A stretch of DNA of 64,000 nt, from NCBI GenBank assembly GCA_002495625.1, contig DAGC01000012.1, positions 82,251 to 146,250 on the forward strand. The letters run 5' to 3'. This DNA comes from Methanobacterium sp. UBA375 (GTDB taxonomy: Archaea; Methanobacteriota; Methanobacteria; Methanobacteriales; Methanobacteriaceae). Of this stretch, positions 18,042 to 26,573 are shown in pieces. Each line of letters begins with the position of its first letter. Position 1 is the stretch's first letter. Under the pieces are notes generated by a model that was given only the letters and a program-made list of their open reading frames with translations, was not told the DNA's origin and did no database searches. Made by a program: the position numbers and the translations under genes.

Positions 18042-19268
18042 TCACCCATGTGTTGTATTGGCCCTTCTTCCAATCATAAACCTGTCGAATACTATCCAGA
18101 CTCTGATAAGGGCGGGTGCTATTTTGGTTATCACACCCTCCATTTCTCCTGAAACGTCGTCTAAAAGTTCCATAACTGGCAGTTCCTGGGGGCAGCGTTC
18201 CTCGCACTTACCACATTTTTTGCATTTAGAGGCGTAGGCTGCTTGCCCTTCATGTAATATCCCTAAACCCAGGGCGTACTCTGTCTGGCTTCGTATTTTA
18301 TTTTCCTGGAAGATGTGCAGGCTGTCGTATGTTTGTAAGCACCGGGGTATGTCCACTCCTGCAGGGCAGGGCATGCAGTACTGACATCCGGTACACCCTG
18401 TTTTCATGAGTTCCCGGTATTTATCCTTGGCTTCTCCCACTAACTCAAGTTCTTCCTCTGTTAAGGTGTGGGGTAAACCTTCTTCGGCGATGCGCAGGTT
18501 CTCTTTTATGTGTTCTTCCTCGTTCATCCCGGAAAGTACGCAGGTAACTCCTGGATGGTTCAACACCCAGCGCAGAGCCCATTCTGCAGGTGTTCTTTTA
18601 ACTGCAGATTTATCCCAGATATCCTGTACTTCAGAGGGTATTTTCCCGGTTAAGTTACCGCCCCGGAATGGTTCCATTATAAAAACGCCCATCCCCTTGG
18701 CTGTCGCGTATTCCAGGCCTTCTCTACCTGCTTGATACTCTTCATCCAGGTAGTTGTACTGGATGAGGCAGAAGTCCCAGTCGTAAGCATCTATGATTTC
18801 TTTAAACAGGCCTTTACCTCCATGGAATGAGAAACCGGCGTTTTTGATTTTTCCCTCAGTCTTCATCCTATCCAAAAATGATAGGGCATCGAGTTTTAGT
18901 GATTTCTTCCACGTGGGCGCGGTAAGCCCGTGCAACATGTAGTAATCAATGTAACTTGTGTTAAAGTTATCAAGCTGAACATGTATCGTCTTTCCCAGTT
19001 CATCTGGTTTATCCACTTTCCATGCCGGTATTTTAGTGGCTATTTTAACTTTTTCCCTGTATCCATCACCCAGGATTCGGCCTACCATCTGTTCGTTCAT
19101 GTAAGCCAGGGCGGTGTCGATGAAGTTAACTCCATGGTCTATGGCATATCTAATCTGCTCGGTTGCCCTTTTTTCATCGGTTCTACCATTTCTGGTGGGC
19201 AATCTCATGGCTCCAAAGCCCAGTACAGATAGTTCATCACCGGTTTTTTCTATCTTACGGTATTGCAT
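18042..19268 (-). CDS. Aldo/keto reductase with C-terminal 4Fe-4S clusters
   Basis: The 408-residue protein has an N-terminal aldo/keto reductase barrel. It is preceded by LGFGAMRLP and carries the catalytic Asp and Tyr in FIDTALAYMNEQ, Lys in IATKIP and His in YYMLHGL. After residue 290 it has two ferredoxin-like cysteine clusters, CTGCQYCMPCPAGVDIPRC and CKKCGKCEERCPQ. This MocA/YghZ-like iron-sulfur AKR type is common in methanogens and anaerobes. Substrate unknown; an oxidoreductase using NAD(P)H or ferredoxin is likely. The ATG at 19268 follows AAGAGGTG. Two TetR-type operator half-palindromes lie just upstream, and a TetR gene is next to it. Confidence 0.92.
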   Translation of the reverse strand: MQYRKIEKTGDELSVLGFGAMRLPTRNGRTDEKRATEQIRYAIDHGVNFIDTALAYMNEQMVGRILGDGYREKVKIATKIPAWKVDKPDELGKTIHVQLDNFNTSYIDYYMLHGLTAPTWKKSLKLDALSFLDRMKTEGKIKNAGFSFHGGKGLFKEIIDAYDWDFCLIQYNYLDEEYQAGREGLEYATAKGMGVFIMEPFRGGNLTGKIPSEVQDIWDKSAVKRTPAEWALRWVLNHPGVTCVLSGMNEEEHIKENLRIAEEGLPHTLTEEELELVGEAKDKYRELMKTGCTGCQYCMPCPAGVDIPRCLQTYDSLHIFQENKIRSQTEYALGLGILHEGQAAYASKCKKCGKCEERCPQELPVMELLDDVSGEMEGVITKIAPALIRVWIVFDRFMIGRRANTTHG

Positions 19269-19286
19269 TTTTACACCTCTTGGATT

Positions 19287-19320
19287 AACTAGTCAGTTTT
19301 TATGATTGACTGGTCAGTCT
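19287..19320. promoter_or_regulatory. Probable TetR operators before the aldo/keto reductase
   Basis: Two near-palindromes sit in tandem, AACTAGTCAGTT (19287-19298) and TTGACTGGTCAGTC (19306-19319). Both share GACT/AGTC arms with the palindrome at 19957-19972 in front of the adjacent TetR gene. The location within the promoter of the aldo/keto reductase-MBL operon suggests repression by that TetR protein. Confidence 0.6.
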
Positions 19321-19370
19321 ATTCTTCTTTTAAAGAATTCTCCTCCTACTAAATCTTAAAAAATCTAAAA

Positions 19371-19940
19371 TTACCTGGAAATTCCATCCCAGAAGAGCTC
19401 AAAGGACTGGTCCAGAGTTTCAGCCCCTAATTTTTCCGGATACTTATTGATGTAATTAAGTGTAGATACTACGTTTCCCCAGAAAAACTCCAGTATAATT
19501 TCAAATGGTACTTCTTTAATCTCTTTATCCTGAATACCCTTTTTATAAACATCTAAAAGGGCATCGGTTTGAGTTTCCAGTTGTTCCTTGGTTAGGGTAG
19601 TTATATAGGGCGATGTATGGAAGGTGAGTATGAATTGGAATTTATGGGGGTTTTTAATGGCGTAATCGATGAATTTGCACCATAAATCTTTTAAATTATT
19701 CTTTAGGGATGCGTCACCCTCAAATTGCCCTTCAATCTCCGAGAGCATGCTTTCCTTGGTGTACAGATAGAGACGATTGATTAATTCTTCTTTGGTTTTA
19801 AAGTAATGGAATAAAGTTCCAGTAGCTACTCCGGCGGTTTTGGCGATTTCCGCTGTAGATGTGCCGTGAAATCCCCTTTCCACAAAGAGGATCAGTGCTG
19901 CGTCCAGTACATTCTGTTCTTTCTCTTTCAAGGGTGACAC
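19371..19940 (-). CDS. TetR/AcrR family transcriptional regulator
   Basis: A 189-residue TetR-type repressor. The N-terminal helix-turn-helix is GTSTAEIAKTAGVATGTLFH with the following YFKTKEELI. The rest is the helical ligand-binding/dimerisation domain. It is read from GTG 19940, though TTG 19931 with GGGTG upstream is an equally good start. A near-perfect palindrome lies 17 bases upstream, so autoregulation is likely. The same motif precedes the downstream aldo/keto reductase operon on the same strand. The inducing ligand is unknown. Confidence 0.92.
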   Translation of the reverse strand: MSPLKEKEQNVLDAALILFVERGFHGTSTAEIAKTAGVATGTLFHYFKTKEELINRLYLYTKESMLSEIEGQFEGDASLKNNLKDLWCKFIDYAIKNPHKFQFILTFHTSPYITTLTKEQLETQTDALLDVYKKGIQDKEIKEVPFEIILEFFWGNVVSTLNYINKYPEKLGAETLDQSFELFWDGISR

Positions 19941-19956
19941 CCAAGATGATGTTTTA

Positions 19957-19972
19957 TTGACTGATTAGTCAA
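19957..19972. promoter_or_regulatory. TetR-type palindromic operator
   Basis: TTGACTGATTAGTCAA is a near-perfect 16-bp palindrome (one mismatched pair), a typical TetR operator size. It lies just upstream of the TetR gene start and matches the arms of the boxes at 19287-19319. Confidence 0.65.
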
Positions 19973-20442
19973 TTTAGTATTTAAATATTTCTTCCATCAT
20001 GGTTTTGGACTTCAAAATCTAATCCCAACGAGCTAGGTGGGGGCATCTAATGCCCCCACCGGGACTAATACCAATAATGCAGGAGAAAAATTGAACATGA
20101 AATTATTCGGTCTATGCACATACAAAACAAAACCAGATTGAAGTTGATTTTGCAAATGTATTCCCCGGTTTGATACTGCTTTACATGTTTTTCTTACGAT
20201 GACAAAATATAAATAGTTTGCTAAAACAGAATTAAAATTCACATTTAAGGTACTAATTTAAGGAGTATAATAAAAAAAATAAAAAAATAATTCTACGAAT
20301 CATTTATATACAACCAGCCACAATCTATTATTAAAGTCGAATTCTATTCTAATTCATTAATAACAGATTTTCAATGTTTTTTAACTATTTAGATAGATTT
20401 TAAGCAATTTAATAGATTTTTACCTAATTAAGCTGATTTATT
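19973..20442. other. 470-bp intergenic region between divergent TetR and MATE genes
   Basis: Apart from the hairpin at 20036-20060 there is no convincing gene. A 69-codon open frame on the minus strand lacks a ribosome binding site and family features. The last 180 bp before the MATE gene are extremely AT-rich and include TTTATATACAACC near 20302-20314, a possible TATA region. Confidence 0.4.
20036..20060. repeat. Perfect 11-bp GC-rich hairpin in an AT-rich gap
   Basis: GGTGGGGGCAT and ATGCCCCCACC pair without a mismatch around a three-base loop. It is by far the most GC-rich stretch in the 500-bp gap between the TetR gene and the MATE gene. No T-run follows on either strand and both flanking genes point away from it, so it is not an obvious terminator. 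It could be part of a small RNA, a protein-binding site or a remnant. Confidence 0.55.
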
Positions 20443-21852
20443 ATGAATTCCAACAATGAACATAAAGAAGGCGTTGACCAGCGCATATCGATGGTAACTG
20501 GAGACCCTAAACGTGCTATCCGCGTTTTATCTGTGCCCATGATCATATCCATGCTTCTTATCATGGCCTATAACCTGGCAGATAGTATATGGGTCGCTGG
20601 TCTTGGCCCGGACGCCCTGGCTGCTTTGGGTTTCACCGCCCCTATCTTCATGATAGTTGTAGGGTTAGGTAACGGGCTGGGCGCCGGTGCAACCTCACTA
20701 ATAGCCCGGTGTATAGGGGCGGTTAATAAGAAGAAGGCAGATAATGCTGCCATGCACTCAGTGATTCTTTCCTTGGCAGTATCAGCAATTTTCACCCTAT
20801 TGATTTTAGTATTTCTCTCCAATATCCTTCTGGCCATGGGGGCGGGGAGTACTGTTGATTTAGCAGTAGAGTATGGTCAAGTACTCTTTGGTGGACTGGT
20901 CTTAATGATATTTTCCAGTGTGGCGTCTGGTATTTTAAGGGCGGAAGGAGATGTAAAGAGGCCCATGTATGCCATGGCAGCCACCGCTATCCTGAACATA
21001 ATACTGGATCCTGTATTCATCTACACCTTTGGATGGGGAATAGCCGGAGCTGCCTGGGCTACCCTACTTTCTGCCAGCATATCATGCGCTTTAATGATTT
21101 ACTGGATGCTTATGAAGGGAGATACCTATGTAACATTCTCCCGCAGTGATTTTAAACCTGACTGGGGTGTGGCCCGTGACATCTTAATGGTGGGACTGCC
21201 GGCCAGCGCTGAATCCTTCGTGATGTCTTTTTTGGGAATGATCCTAAACCTGATACTGGTGGTTACCGGAGGGGCAGCAGCAGTGGCAGTTTACACGGCA
21301 GGATGGAGGGTGGTGATGATGGTCATGATACTGCCTATTGGAATTGGTACCGCTGCGATAACCGTTGCCGGAGCGGCATTCGGGGCTAGAAAATATGATA
21401 ATCTTAAAACTGCCCTAACCTATGCAGCTAAGTTGGGTTTTATAACAACCACGGTTGTTGGATTGTTATTATCCATATTTTCTGGAGTTGTAGCCTCCAT
21501 ATTTACTTATTCGCCGGAGACGGCCTATCTCACCCCGGAAATTGCAACATTTCTCCAGTTGATGTTCCTGTTTTACATGCCAGTTCCGTTGGGTATCACG
21601 GCCAGTTCAATCTTCCAGGGCATGGGCAAAGGAATAACCTCCCTAATATTAACCATTCTTAGAGAATTAGCGTTCATCGCAGTTTTCGCCTACCTGTTTG
21701 CCTTCATATTTGGCCTAGGTTCCCAGGGGGTATGGTGGGGACTGGTGGTGGGAAGTGGAATTGGATGTACACTAGCCTACATCTGGGCCAACATATACGT
21801 GAACCGGTTGAAAAGGTATTTCATTGGAGAATCAGGAGTTGAAAATGTTTAA
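20443..21852 (+). CDS. MATE family multidrug efflux transporter
   Basis: The 469-residue protein has about 12 membrane segments and the MATE layout of two homologous halves. Characteristic features are PMIISMLLIMAYNLADSIWV near residue 32, GLGNGLGAGATSLIARCIGA near residue 80 and GAAFGARKYDNLKTAL in the second half. It would export cationic drugs or metabolites using the Na+ or H+ gradient. The ATG at 20443 lacks a strong ribosome binding site. A short tandem duplication straddles its stop codon. It converges on the iron-sulfur protein gene. Confidence 0.93.
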   Translation: MNSNNEHKEGVDQRISMVTGDPKRAIRVLSVPMIISMLLIMAYNLADSIWVAGLGPDALAALGFTAPIFMIVVGLGNGLGAGATSLIARCIGAVNKKKADNAAMHSVILSLAVSAIFTLLILVFLSNILLAMGAGSTVDLAVEYGQVLFGGLVLMIFSSVASGILRAEGDVKRPMYAMAATAILNIILDPVFIYTFGWGIAGAAWATLLSASISCALMIYWMLMKGDTYVTFSRSDFKPDWGVARDILMVGLPASAESFVMSFLGMILNLILVVTGGAAAVAVYTAGWRVVMMVMILPIGIGTAAITVAGAAFGARKYDNLKTALTYAAKLGFITTTVVGLLLSIFSGVVASIFTYSPETAYLTPEIATFLQLMFLFYMPVPLGITASSIFQGMGKGITSLILTILRELAFIAVFAYLFAFIFGLGSQGVWWGLVVGSGIGCTLAYIWANIYVNRLKRYFIGESGVENV

Positions 21853-21873
21853 AGGAGCTAGAAAACGTTTAAA
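21835..21873 (+). repeat. 19/20-bp imperfect tandem duplication across the MATE stop codon
   Basis: GGAGTTGAAAATGTTTAAA (21835-21853) is followed at once by GGAGCTAGAAAACGTTTAAA (21854-21873), with one indel and two or three substitutions. The first unit contains the last codons and TAA of the MATE gene. Confidence 0.65.
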
Positions 21874-21884
21874 ATTAAATTTAA

Positions 21885-22703
21885 CTATATTATCTCCCCT
21901 CCTATGGAGATGGTATAATCTTTAACAATAATATTCTTTTGAGCCTTTTCTAAGGCCCTTCTGACTATTACTTCGATACCAGAGCAGCAGGGAACTTCCA
22001 TATGGACGATGGAGATGGATTTTATATCCTGTTTTGTAAATATCTCCGCCAGCTTATCCACGTACTGGTCTATGACCTTGTCTAGTTTGGGACAGAGAAT
22101 TATCAACACCTTATTCTTCAGGAATCTCTGATGGAAGTTGGCGAAGGCGAAGGGTGCGCAGTCTGCAGAAATCAATAGATCTGCATTTTTAAAGTAGGGA
22201 GCATCTGGATTTAGAAGCTGCAACTGCACTGGCCAGTTTTTAAGCTCAGCACTGAAGATCTGTACTTCTTCCTGGCTCTTCAGACGGCTTCTTTCTATGT
22301 CCTGGGCCGCTGAACCAGGACATCCACATGCCAGAGGGGGTTCTTCTTCATATTCCGGTACTTCGATGTTATTTTCTTTTAAATAATCTATAGCTTGACC
22401 TAGATATTCTGTCTGGCCGTGTTCCTGCAGATGTTTCAGATGAGCTTTTATAACATTAGTCCCTGCTTTTGCTATGTTCTCCATAACCTTCTTTTCGTCG
22501 TATGGTTCTGCTTCCCTGGTTTCAATTTCAATTGCGCCTTCAGGACACTCCCCTATACATGCCCCCAGACCGTCACAGAACAGGTCGCTTATCAGTCTGG
22601 CCTTTCCATCGATTACCTGCAGGGCTCCCTCTGGACATCCTATCATGCAACCCCCACAGCCTGTGCATTTCTCTTCATCAATTTTAATTATATCCCTTTT
22701 CAT
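21885..22703 (-). CDS. 4Fe-4S ferredoxin-domain protein with C-terminal cysteine domain
   Basis: The 272-residue protein starts with a two-cluster ferredoxin domain: CTGCGGCMIGCPEGAL near residue 14 and CDGLGACIGECPEGAI near residue 43. A helical linker follows, then CGCPGS near residue 127 and a domain with SADCAPFAFANFHQRFL and VEVPCC-like cysteines (MEVPCCSG near residue 233). The spaced cysteines in the second half suggest a further metal or cluster site. Similar archaeal proteins are annotated only as 4Fe-4S binding proteins, so the redox partner is unknown. ATG 22703 follows AGAGGGATT. Confidence 0.88.
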   Translation of the reverse strand: MKRDIIKIDEEKCTGCGGCMIGCPEGALQVIDGKARLISDLFCDGLGACIGECPEGAIEIETREAEPYDEKKVMENIAKAGTNVIKAHLKHLQEHGQTEYLGQAIDYLKENNIEVPEYEEEPPLACGCPGSAAQDIERSRLKSQEEVQIFSAELKNWPVQLQLLNPDAPYFKNADLLISADCAPFAFANFHQRFLKNKVLIILCPKLDKVIDQYVDKLAEIFTKQDIKSISIVHMEVPCCSGIEVIVRRALEKAQKNIIVKDYTISIGGEII

Positions 22704-22881
22704 CTAATCCCTCTAAACATATTATATATAAAAATAGATTCATAAAATTACCTGAAGATAGTAAAAATAAATTTAAAAGCATTTTTATTGTAGAATATAG
22801 AAATTATTAAACTAGGGATTGAAATTAACTACGGATTTTATTTAGTAAAATACGTTAAATTATTAAAATTTAGGCTGAAAA

Positions 22882-23991
22882 ATGAAAGATGAGAAAATCA
22901 AACAGGAAGAATCTCTAAAAGAAAAGGAAGAGAAATATAGGCACTGGTTCGAGGATGATCTAACTGGTGATTTCCTCGCGACATTGGATGGGGAACTTCT
23001 GATGTGTAATAGGTCCTTTATTGAGATTTATGGCTTTAAAGATATTAATACGGCATTAGATTATAATATCTCAAAGTTTAACCCAGAAGATTGGGTTGAT
23101 CTGCTAGATCGCCTCAGATATGAGCATAAAATAAGGGGCCATGAAAGCTGGCATATAACACCCTCCAATAAGAAAATCCACGTTGTTTCTAACTTAGTAG
23201 GGATATTTAATGATTCAGATGAACTGGTTCAAATTAAGGGTTATACTTTTGATGATACCGAACGTAAAGAAGCTGAACTATCCCTTAAAGAAAGTGAAAA
23301 GAAATATCGGTTGTTGTTTGATGAAGATTTAACTGGTGACTTCATAGCAACACCGGAAGGGAAAATATTAGAATGTAACCCAGCATTCGCTGCTATTTAC
23401 GGCTTTAGAGACTGTACATCTGCCCTTAAATGGAATATTTCTGAGTCCAACCCCTTTGACTGGCCCTTTTTAGTGACTCGTCTTAAAAAGGAGCGTAAAA
23501 TTCTTGGCTACCAGAGCTGGCAGAGGAGATCCGATGGGCTGCGCATCCATGTGATTGCCAATTTAATGGGTATATTTGATGACTCTGGAGAACTTGTCCA
23601 ACTTAAAGGTTATGTTTTCGATGATTCTGATCGTAAACTCACTGAACAGGAACTGGTACACAGCCATAAACAGATTACAGAAATCTTAAATAGTATTCAG
23701 GATGGTTTTGTAGCGTTAAATCATTACTGGCAGTTTATCTATGTTAATAAACGTGCAGCGGAATATGTGAAAGCTGATCCAGAAGATTTAATTGGCCAAA
23801 ATATTTGGGAAAGATTCCCTAAGCTTTTAGGCACAAAGCAAGAAACTATATTTAGAAAGGTAATGGATGAGGAAGAATTACAGGAATTTGAAGCACAGGG
23901 AATTTATAATGGGGATCTATACTTTAAATTCATTGTTTATCCGTTTTCTGATGGAATTTCCATCCTATGGATTGATGTTTCAGAAAAATAG
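22882..23991 (+). CDS. Triple PAS-domain protein without an output domain
   Basis: The 369-residue protein has three PAS domains. The first two are internal duplicates: LTGDFLATLDGELLMCNRSF (near residue 28) and LTGDFIATPEGKILECNPAF (near residue 148), each ending in LVQ-KGY-FDD. The third (near residues 255-365) resembles PAS fold 4, with YWQFIYVNKRAAEYV. There is no kinase, HTH, GGDEF or HD domain, so it may act as a partner sensor for a separate kinase. The PocR/PAS histidine kinase 2.5 kb downstream is one possibility. Short helical linkers with KEKEEKYR-type repeats precede the PAS units. Confidence 0.88.
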   Translation: MKDEKIKQEESLKEKEEKYRHWFEDDLTGDFLATLDGELLMCNRSFIEIYGFKDINTALDYNISKFNPEDWVDLLDRLRYEHKIRGHESWHITPSNKKIHVVSNLVGIFNDSDELVQIKGYTFDDTERKEAELSLKESEKKYRLLFDEDLTGDFIATPEGKILECNPAFAAIYGFRDCTSALKWNISESNPFDWPFLVTRLKKERKILGYQSWQRRSDGLRIHVIANLMGIFDDSGELVQLKGYVFDDSDRKLTEQELVHSHKQITEILNSIQDGFVALNHYWQFIYVNKRAAEYVKADPEDLIGQNIWERFPKLLGTKQETIFRKVMDEEELQEFEAQGIYNGDLYFKFIVYPFSDGISILWIDVSEK

Positions 23992-23999
23992 ACTTAGTA

Positions 24000-24446
24000 T
24001 TATGGGACAACAGTAACCGGGATTTTTGCCCCTCTTACCACTCTTTCTGCGGTACTTCCCACGAAAAATCTCTCTAATTTATCTTTACTGGATTTTCCCA
24101 TGACTATCTGATCCACCTTTTCTCTATCAGCTACTTTTAAAATAACGTCTTCTGGTTTACCATCTTTTATCATGCTTATGAGTTTTATGTTTTTGCAATT
24201 TCCCGCACATTTTTCGTCTGCAATCTTTTTAGCATAATTTTCAACTGCTTCTTTTCCTTCTTCTCTAAACTCGTTGTCCAGTGTTTCTCTTAAATCGCTT
24301 TGTGGCAAAGAATTCAGATAATAGGTATCTATTACATTTAAAACAATCAAGTCGGTATCGTCTAATCCTGCGATGGAAATTGCATATTCTCCAGCTCTTT
24401 CTGCTGGTCCTGAATCATTTATTGGTAATAATATTTTTTTATGCAC
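24000..24446 (-). CDS. Universal stress protein (UspA family)
   Basis: The 148-residue protein has the Usp fold: KKILLPINDSGPAERAGEYA at the N-terminus, and a C-terminal region MGKSSKDKLERFFVGSTAER near residue 114. The usual nucleotide-binding pattern is G-x2-G-x9-G-S/T. Here the second Gly is replaced by Ser, so ATP binding may be weakened. It starts with GTG 24446 behind a strong GGAGG. It is convergent with the PAS protein and lies next to the DASS transporter, with which it may be co-transcribed (71-bp to over 400-bp gap depending on the promoter). Confidence 0.9.
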   Translation of the reverse strand: MHKKILLPINDSGPAERAGEYAISIAGLDDTDLIVLNVIDTYYLNSLPQSDLRETLDNEFREEGKEAVENYAKKIADEKCAGNCKNIKLISMIKDGKPEDVILKVADREKVDQIVMGKSSKDKLERFFVGSTAERVVRGAKIPVTVVP

Positions 24447-24516
24447 GTCATCCCTCCAAATAATTTAATCAGTGTTTTAAAAAAAATTGCAGATATTTTA
24501 ATCTGCAATCTGTTTT

Positions 24517-25893
24517 TTATACTGTTATTAACCATGGTGCGAAAGTCATTACAGATAACAGTACTATTATGGTCACTATAATTCCTATCACGACCAAGGG
24601 GAATCCTGCTTTGAATATTCCTGGTATGTTGATGTATTTAGTTCCATAGGCCATTGCTACTGTTGGATCTGCCATAGGTAACATGTAGGATAGTGAACAG
24701 GCTATGGCTACTGGTACTGCATAGATTCCAACGGGTAGATTCTGGGCGGTTGCTAAGGTTACTGCGATTGGTACTAGAATTGCTGCCAGTGCGATGTTAG
24801 ACATTACCTGAGTTATGGTCACTGCAATTATCATCAACACCACCATAATCAGTATTGTGGATGCGTTTGGTCCTAAAATTGCAAGTATGTGGCTTATTAT
24901 CCAGTCTGCAGCTCCAGAATTTAGTAGTGCAACTCCTAATGAGAGTGCTCCTCCAAAGAACACTATTAATCCCCAATCAACTCCATTCTGTGCATCCTTC
25001 CAGTCTATAACTTTAAATACGAATAATAGAACTGCTCCGATTAATGCTATAGAATAGCTGTCTAGTCCTGTGAAACTTGTGGTAACCCATAAACCGATGG
25101 TGAATAAAAGTATTACAAGGGTTAACTTTTCAGTCCTGCTCATAGGCCCCATTGCTGATTGTTTAGCAGATATGGTTTCTGATCCACCTATTATCCCTTT
25201 GACCTCCGGTTTGTAAACCCATCCTAACCATTTCCACATGACGGTCATCAGTATGAATGCCAGTGGAAATCCGAAGACCATCCAGTTTGCAAATGGAATG
25301 TGGGTGTATGCGGCTGCCATAAGGTTGGGTGCTGTTCCAATTTCTGTTCCGAATCCACCAGCCAGAGAACCAAAAGATCCTCCTAAGACCATGGATTTTG
25401 AGAAGTTACTTTTACCTTTTTCCGGATCCTTAACACCCATGAGTGGTATTATTTCCTTGATAATGGGGAGAAGCATGGCATATGCCACCACATTCTCAAT
25501 AAAAGCAGAAAGTAATCCTGTGGAGAAGATACTAGTAAAAAGGCTCCTATCTGGAGTGGTACCCAGCTTGTTAAGCATACCATAGGTTAAACGTGATGCA
25601 AGCCCGCTTTTACGGATACCTTCGGCGATAATAAAACCACCAATCATCAGGAAAATTATGGGATTGGCAAAACCAATAACAGCGTCACCAAAACTGGCTA
25701 CACCGATTATAGGTTGGATAAACAGGAGTATCAATGATGTAACTGCTAAATGCACGGCTTCAGATACCCACATGACTATGGCGAAAAGTAAAAGTGCAAT
25801 GGCGGAGTGTCCTGCAAAATCTAAACCAGGCGTAGGTATGAGCATAACGACTATATACGCCAATATGGCCAGTGGAATTCCTAAAATCCTCAT
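24517..25893 (-). CDS. DASS (SLC13) family sodium/anion symporter
   Basis: A 458-residue membrane protein with about 11-12 hydrophobic segments. DASS landmarks are IIGVASFGDAVIGFANPIIF near residue 60, the first hairpin, and the second-half repeat ending in MSNIALAAILVPIAVTLA with the SNT/SNI-type motif. Members carry dicarboxylates, sulfate, phosphate or similar anions with sodium. I start at ATG 25893. The frame is open up to 25983, but the added 30 residues look unlike a DASS N-terminus. AGGAGG at 25913-25918 is unusually far from this ATG. Confidence 0.88.
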   Translation of the reverse strand: MRILGIPLAILAYIVVMLIPTPGLDFAGHSAIALLLFAIVMWVSEAVHLAVTSLILLFIQPIIGVASFGDAVIGFANPIIFLMIGGFIIAEGIRKSGLASRLTYGMLNKLGTTPDRSLFTSIFSTGLLSAFIENVVAYAMLLPIIKEIIPLMGVKDPEKGKSNFSKSMVLGGSFGSLAGGFGTEIGTAPNLMAAAYTHIPFANWMVFGFPLAFILMTVMWKWLGWVYKPEVKGIIGGSETISAKQSAMGPMSRTEKLTLVILLFTIGLWVTTSFTGLDSYSIALIGAVLLFVFKVIDWKDAQNGVDWGLIVFFGGALSLGVALLNSGAADWIISHILAILGPNASTILIMVVLMIIAVTITQVMSNIALAAILVPIAVTLATAQNLPVGIYAVPVAIACSLSYMLPMADPTVAMAYGTKYINIPGIFKAGFPLVVIGIIVTIIVLLSVMTFAPWLITV

Positions 25894-26077
25894 ATTTATG
25901 TTCGTTTTAAAGCCTCCTGAATTTATATCAGGTAAATAATGATTTAATATTATATATATACATAGTTTATAATGATTAATCATCTTAAATAATCAGTTTT
26001 ACTGTGATGAAAACCTTTATATATTATGGTTCGTATATTAACATACAGTTTGTTTATGGACGAACTAATGTGATATG

Positions 26078-26296
26078 ATGAAACCAGAGGAAATGTCAAA
26101 GAAATGTCCTGAATGTAACTGTCAGGATAAAAGGATAGCCCGAAGGAGTAGTAACCGAGTAAATCATGATGCATCTTATATAGCCCATATACCCCAGGGA
26201 GATGTGGGAATTATTCGTTGCTCGGAGTGTGGTTACATTTTTGAATATGGTCTCCACAGGAATTCACCACTCCAGGTTAAAAAAATACATGTTTAA
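26078..26296 (+). CDS. Zinc-ribbon miniprotein, first of a tandem pair
   Basis: A 72-residue protein with two CxxC pairs: CPECNC near residue 9 and CSECGY near residue 47, separated by a basic stretch (KRIARRSSNR) and SYIAHIPQGDVGIIRC. This is a two-knuckle zinc ribbon. The neighbouring gene encodes a clear paralogue. I choose ATG 26078 because the two then share the N-terminus MKPEEMS; ATG 26075 is one codon earlier. A TATA-like TTTATATATTA lies about 60 bases upstream, so the pair probably starts here. Function unknown; DNA, RNA or protein binding is likely. Confidence 0.8.
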   Translation: MKPEEMSKKCPECNCQDKRIARRSSNRVNHDASYIAHIPQGDVGIIRCSECGYIFEYGLHRNSPLQVKKIHV

Positions 26297-26326
26297 TTAA
26301 ATATAAATCACTACCAGGTGAAGATT

Positions 26327-26545
26327 TTGAAACCAGAAGAAATGTCCCAGAAGTGTCCCGAGTGTGGTTCAACAGAAAAAAGGATCTCCAGAAGGAGAAA
26401 TAGTAAAAGAAGTCAGGATGCATTTTATATACCCCATATACCAGAAGGAGATGTGGGAGTTTTTAGATGCACTAATTGTGGCCATATATTTGAATATTGC
26501 ACAGACCCACATCCACCACTCAAGGTCAAAAAGAAATTAGTTTAA
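26327..26545 (+). CDS. Zinc-ribbon miniprotein, second of a tandem pair
   Basis: This 72-residue paralogue of the preceding protein keeps both zinc knuckles (CPECGS and CTNCGH), the basic spacer RRRNSKRS and the core PHIPEGDVGVFRC. It ends with a lysine-rich tail. TTG 26327 is chosen as the start because GGTG is six bases upstream and the resulting N-terminus MKPEEMS matches the twin. The gap between the two genes is 30 bp, so they are one operon that arose by gene duplication. The two differ mainly in the region just after the second knuckle. Confidence 0.8.
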   Translation: MKPEEMSQKCPECGSTEKRISRRRNSKRSQDAFYIPHIPEGDVGVFRCTNCGHIFEYCTDPHPPLKVKKKLV

Positions 26546-26573
26546 TTTAGTATCAAATTTATTATTTTCAATT

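Noticed and set aside
20033..20242. Minus-strand open frame of 69 codons in the TetR-MATE gap
   Set aside because: No ribosome binding site and no family-like pattern; it runs through the GC-rich hairpin. Most likely chance.
25980..26174. 64-codon minus-strand frame between the DASS gene and the zinc-ribbon pair
   Set aside because: Overlaps the first zinc-ribbon gene in antisense and has no ribosome binding site or recognisable pattern.
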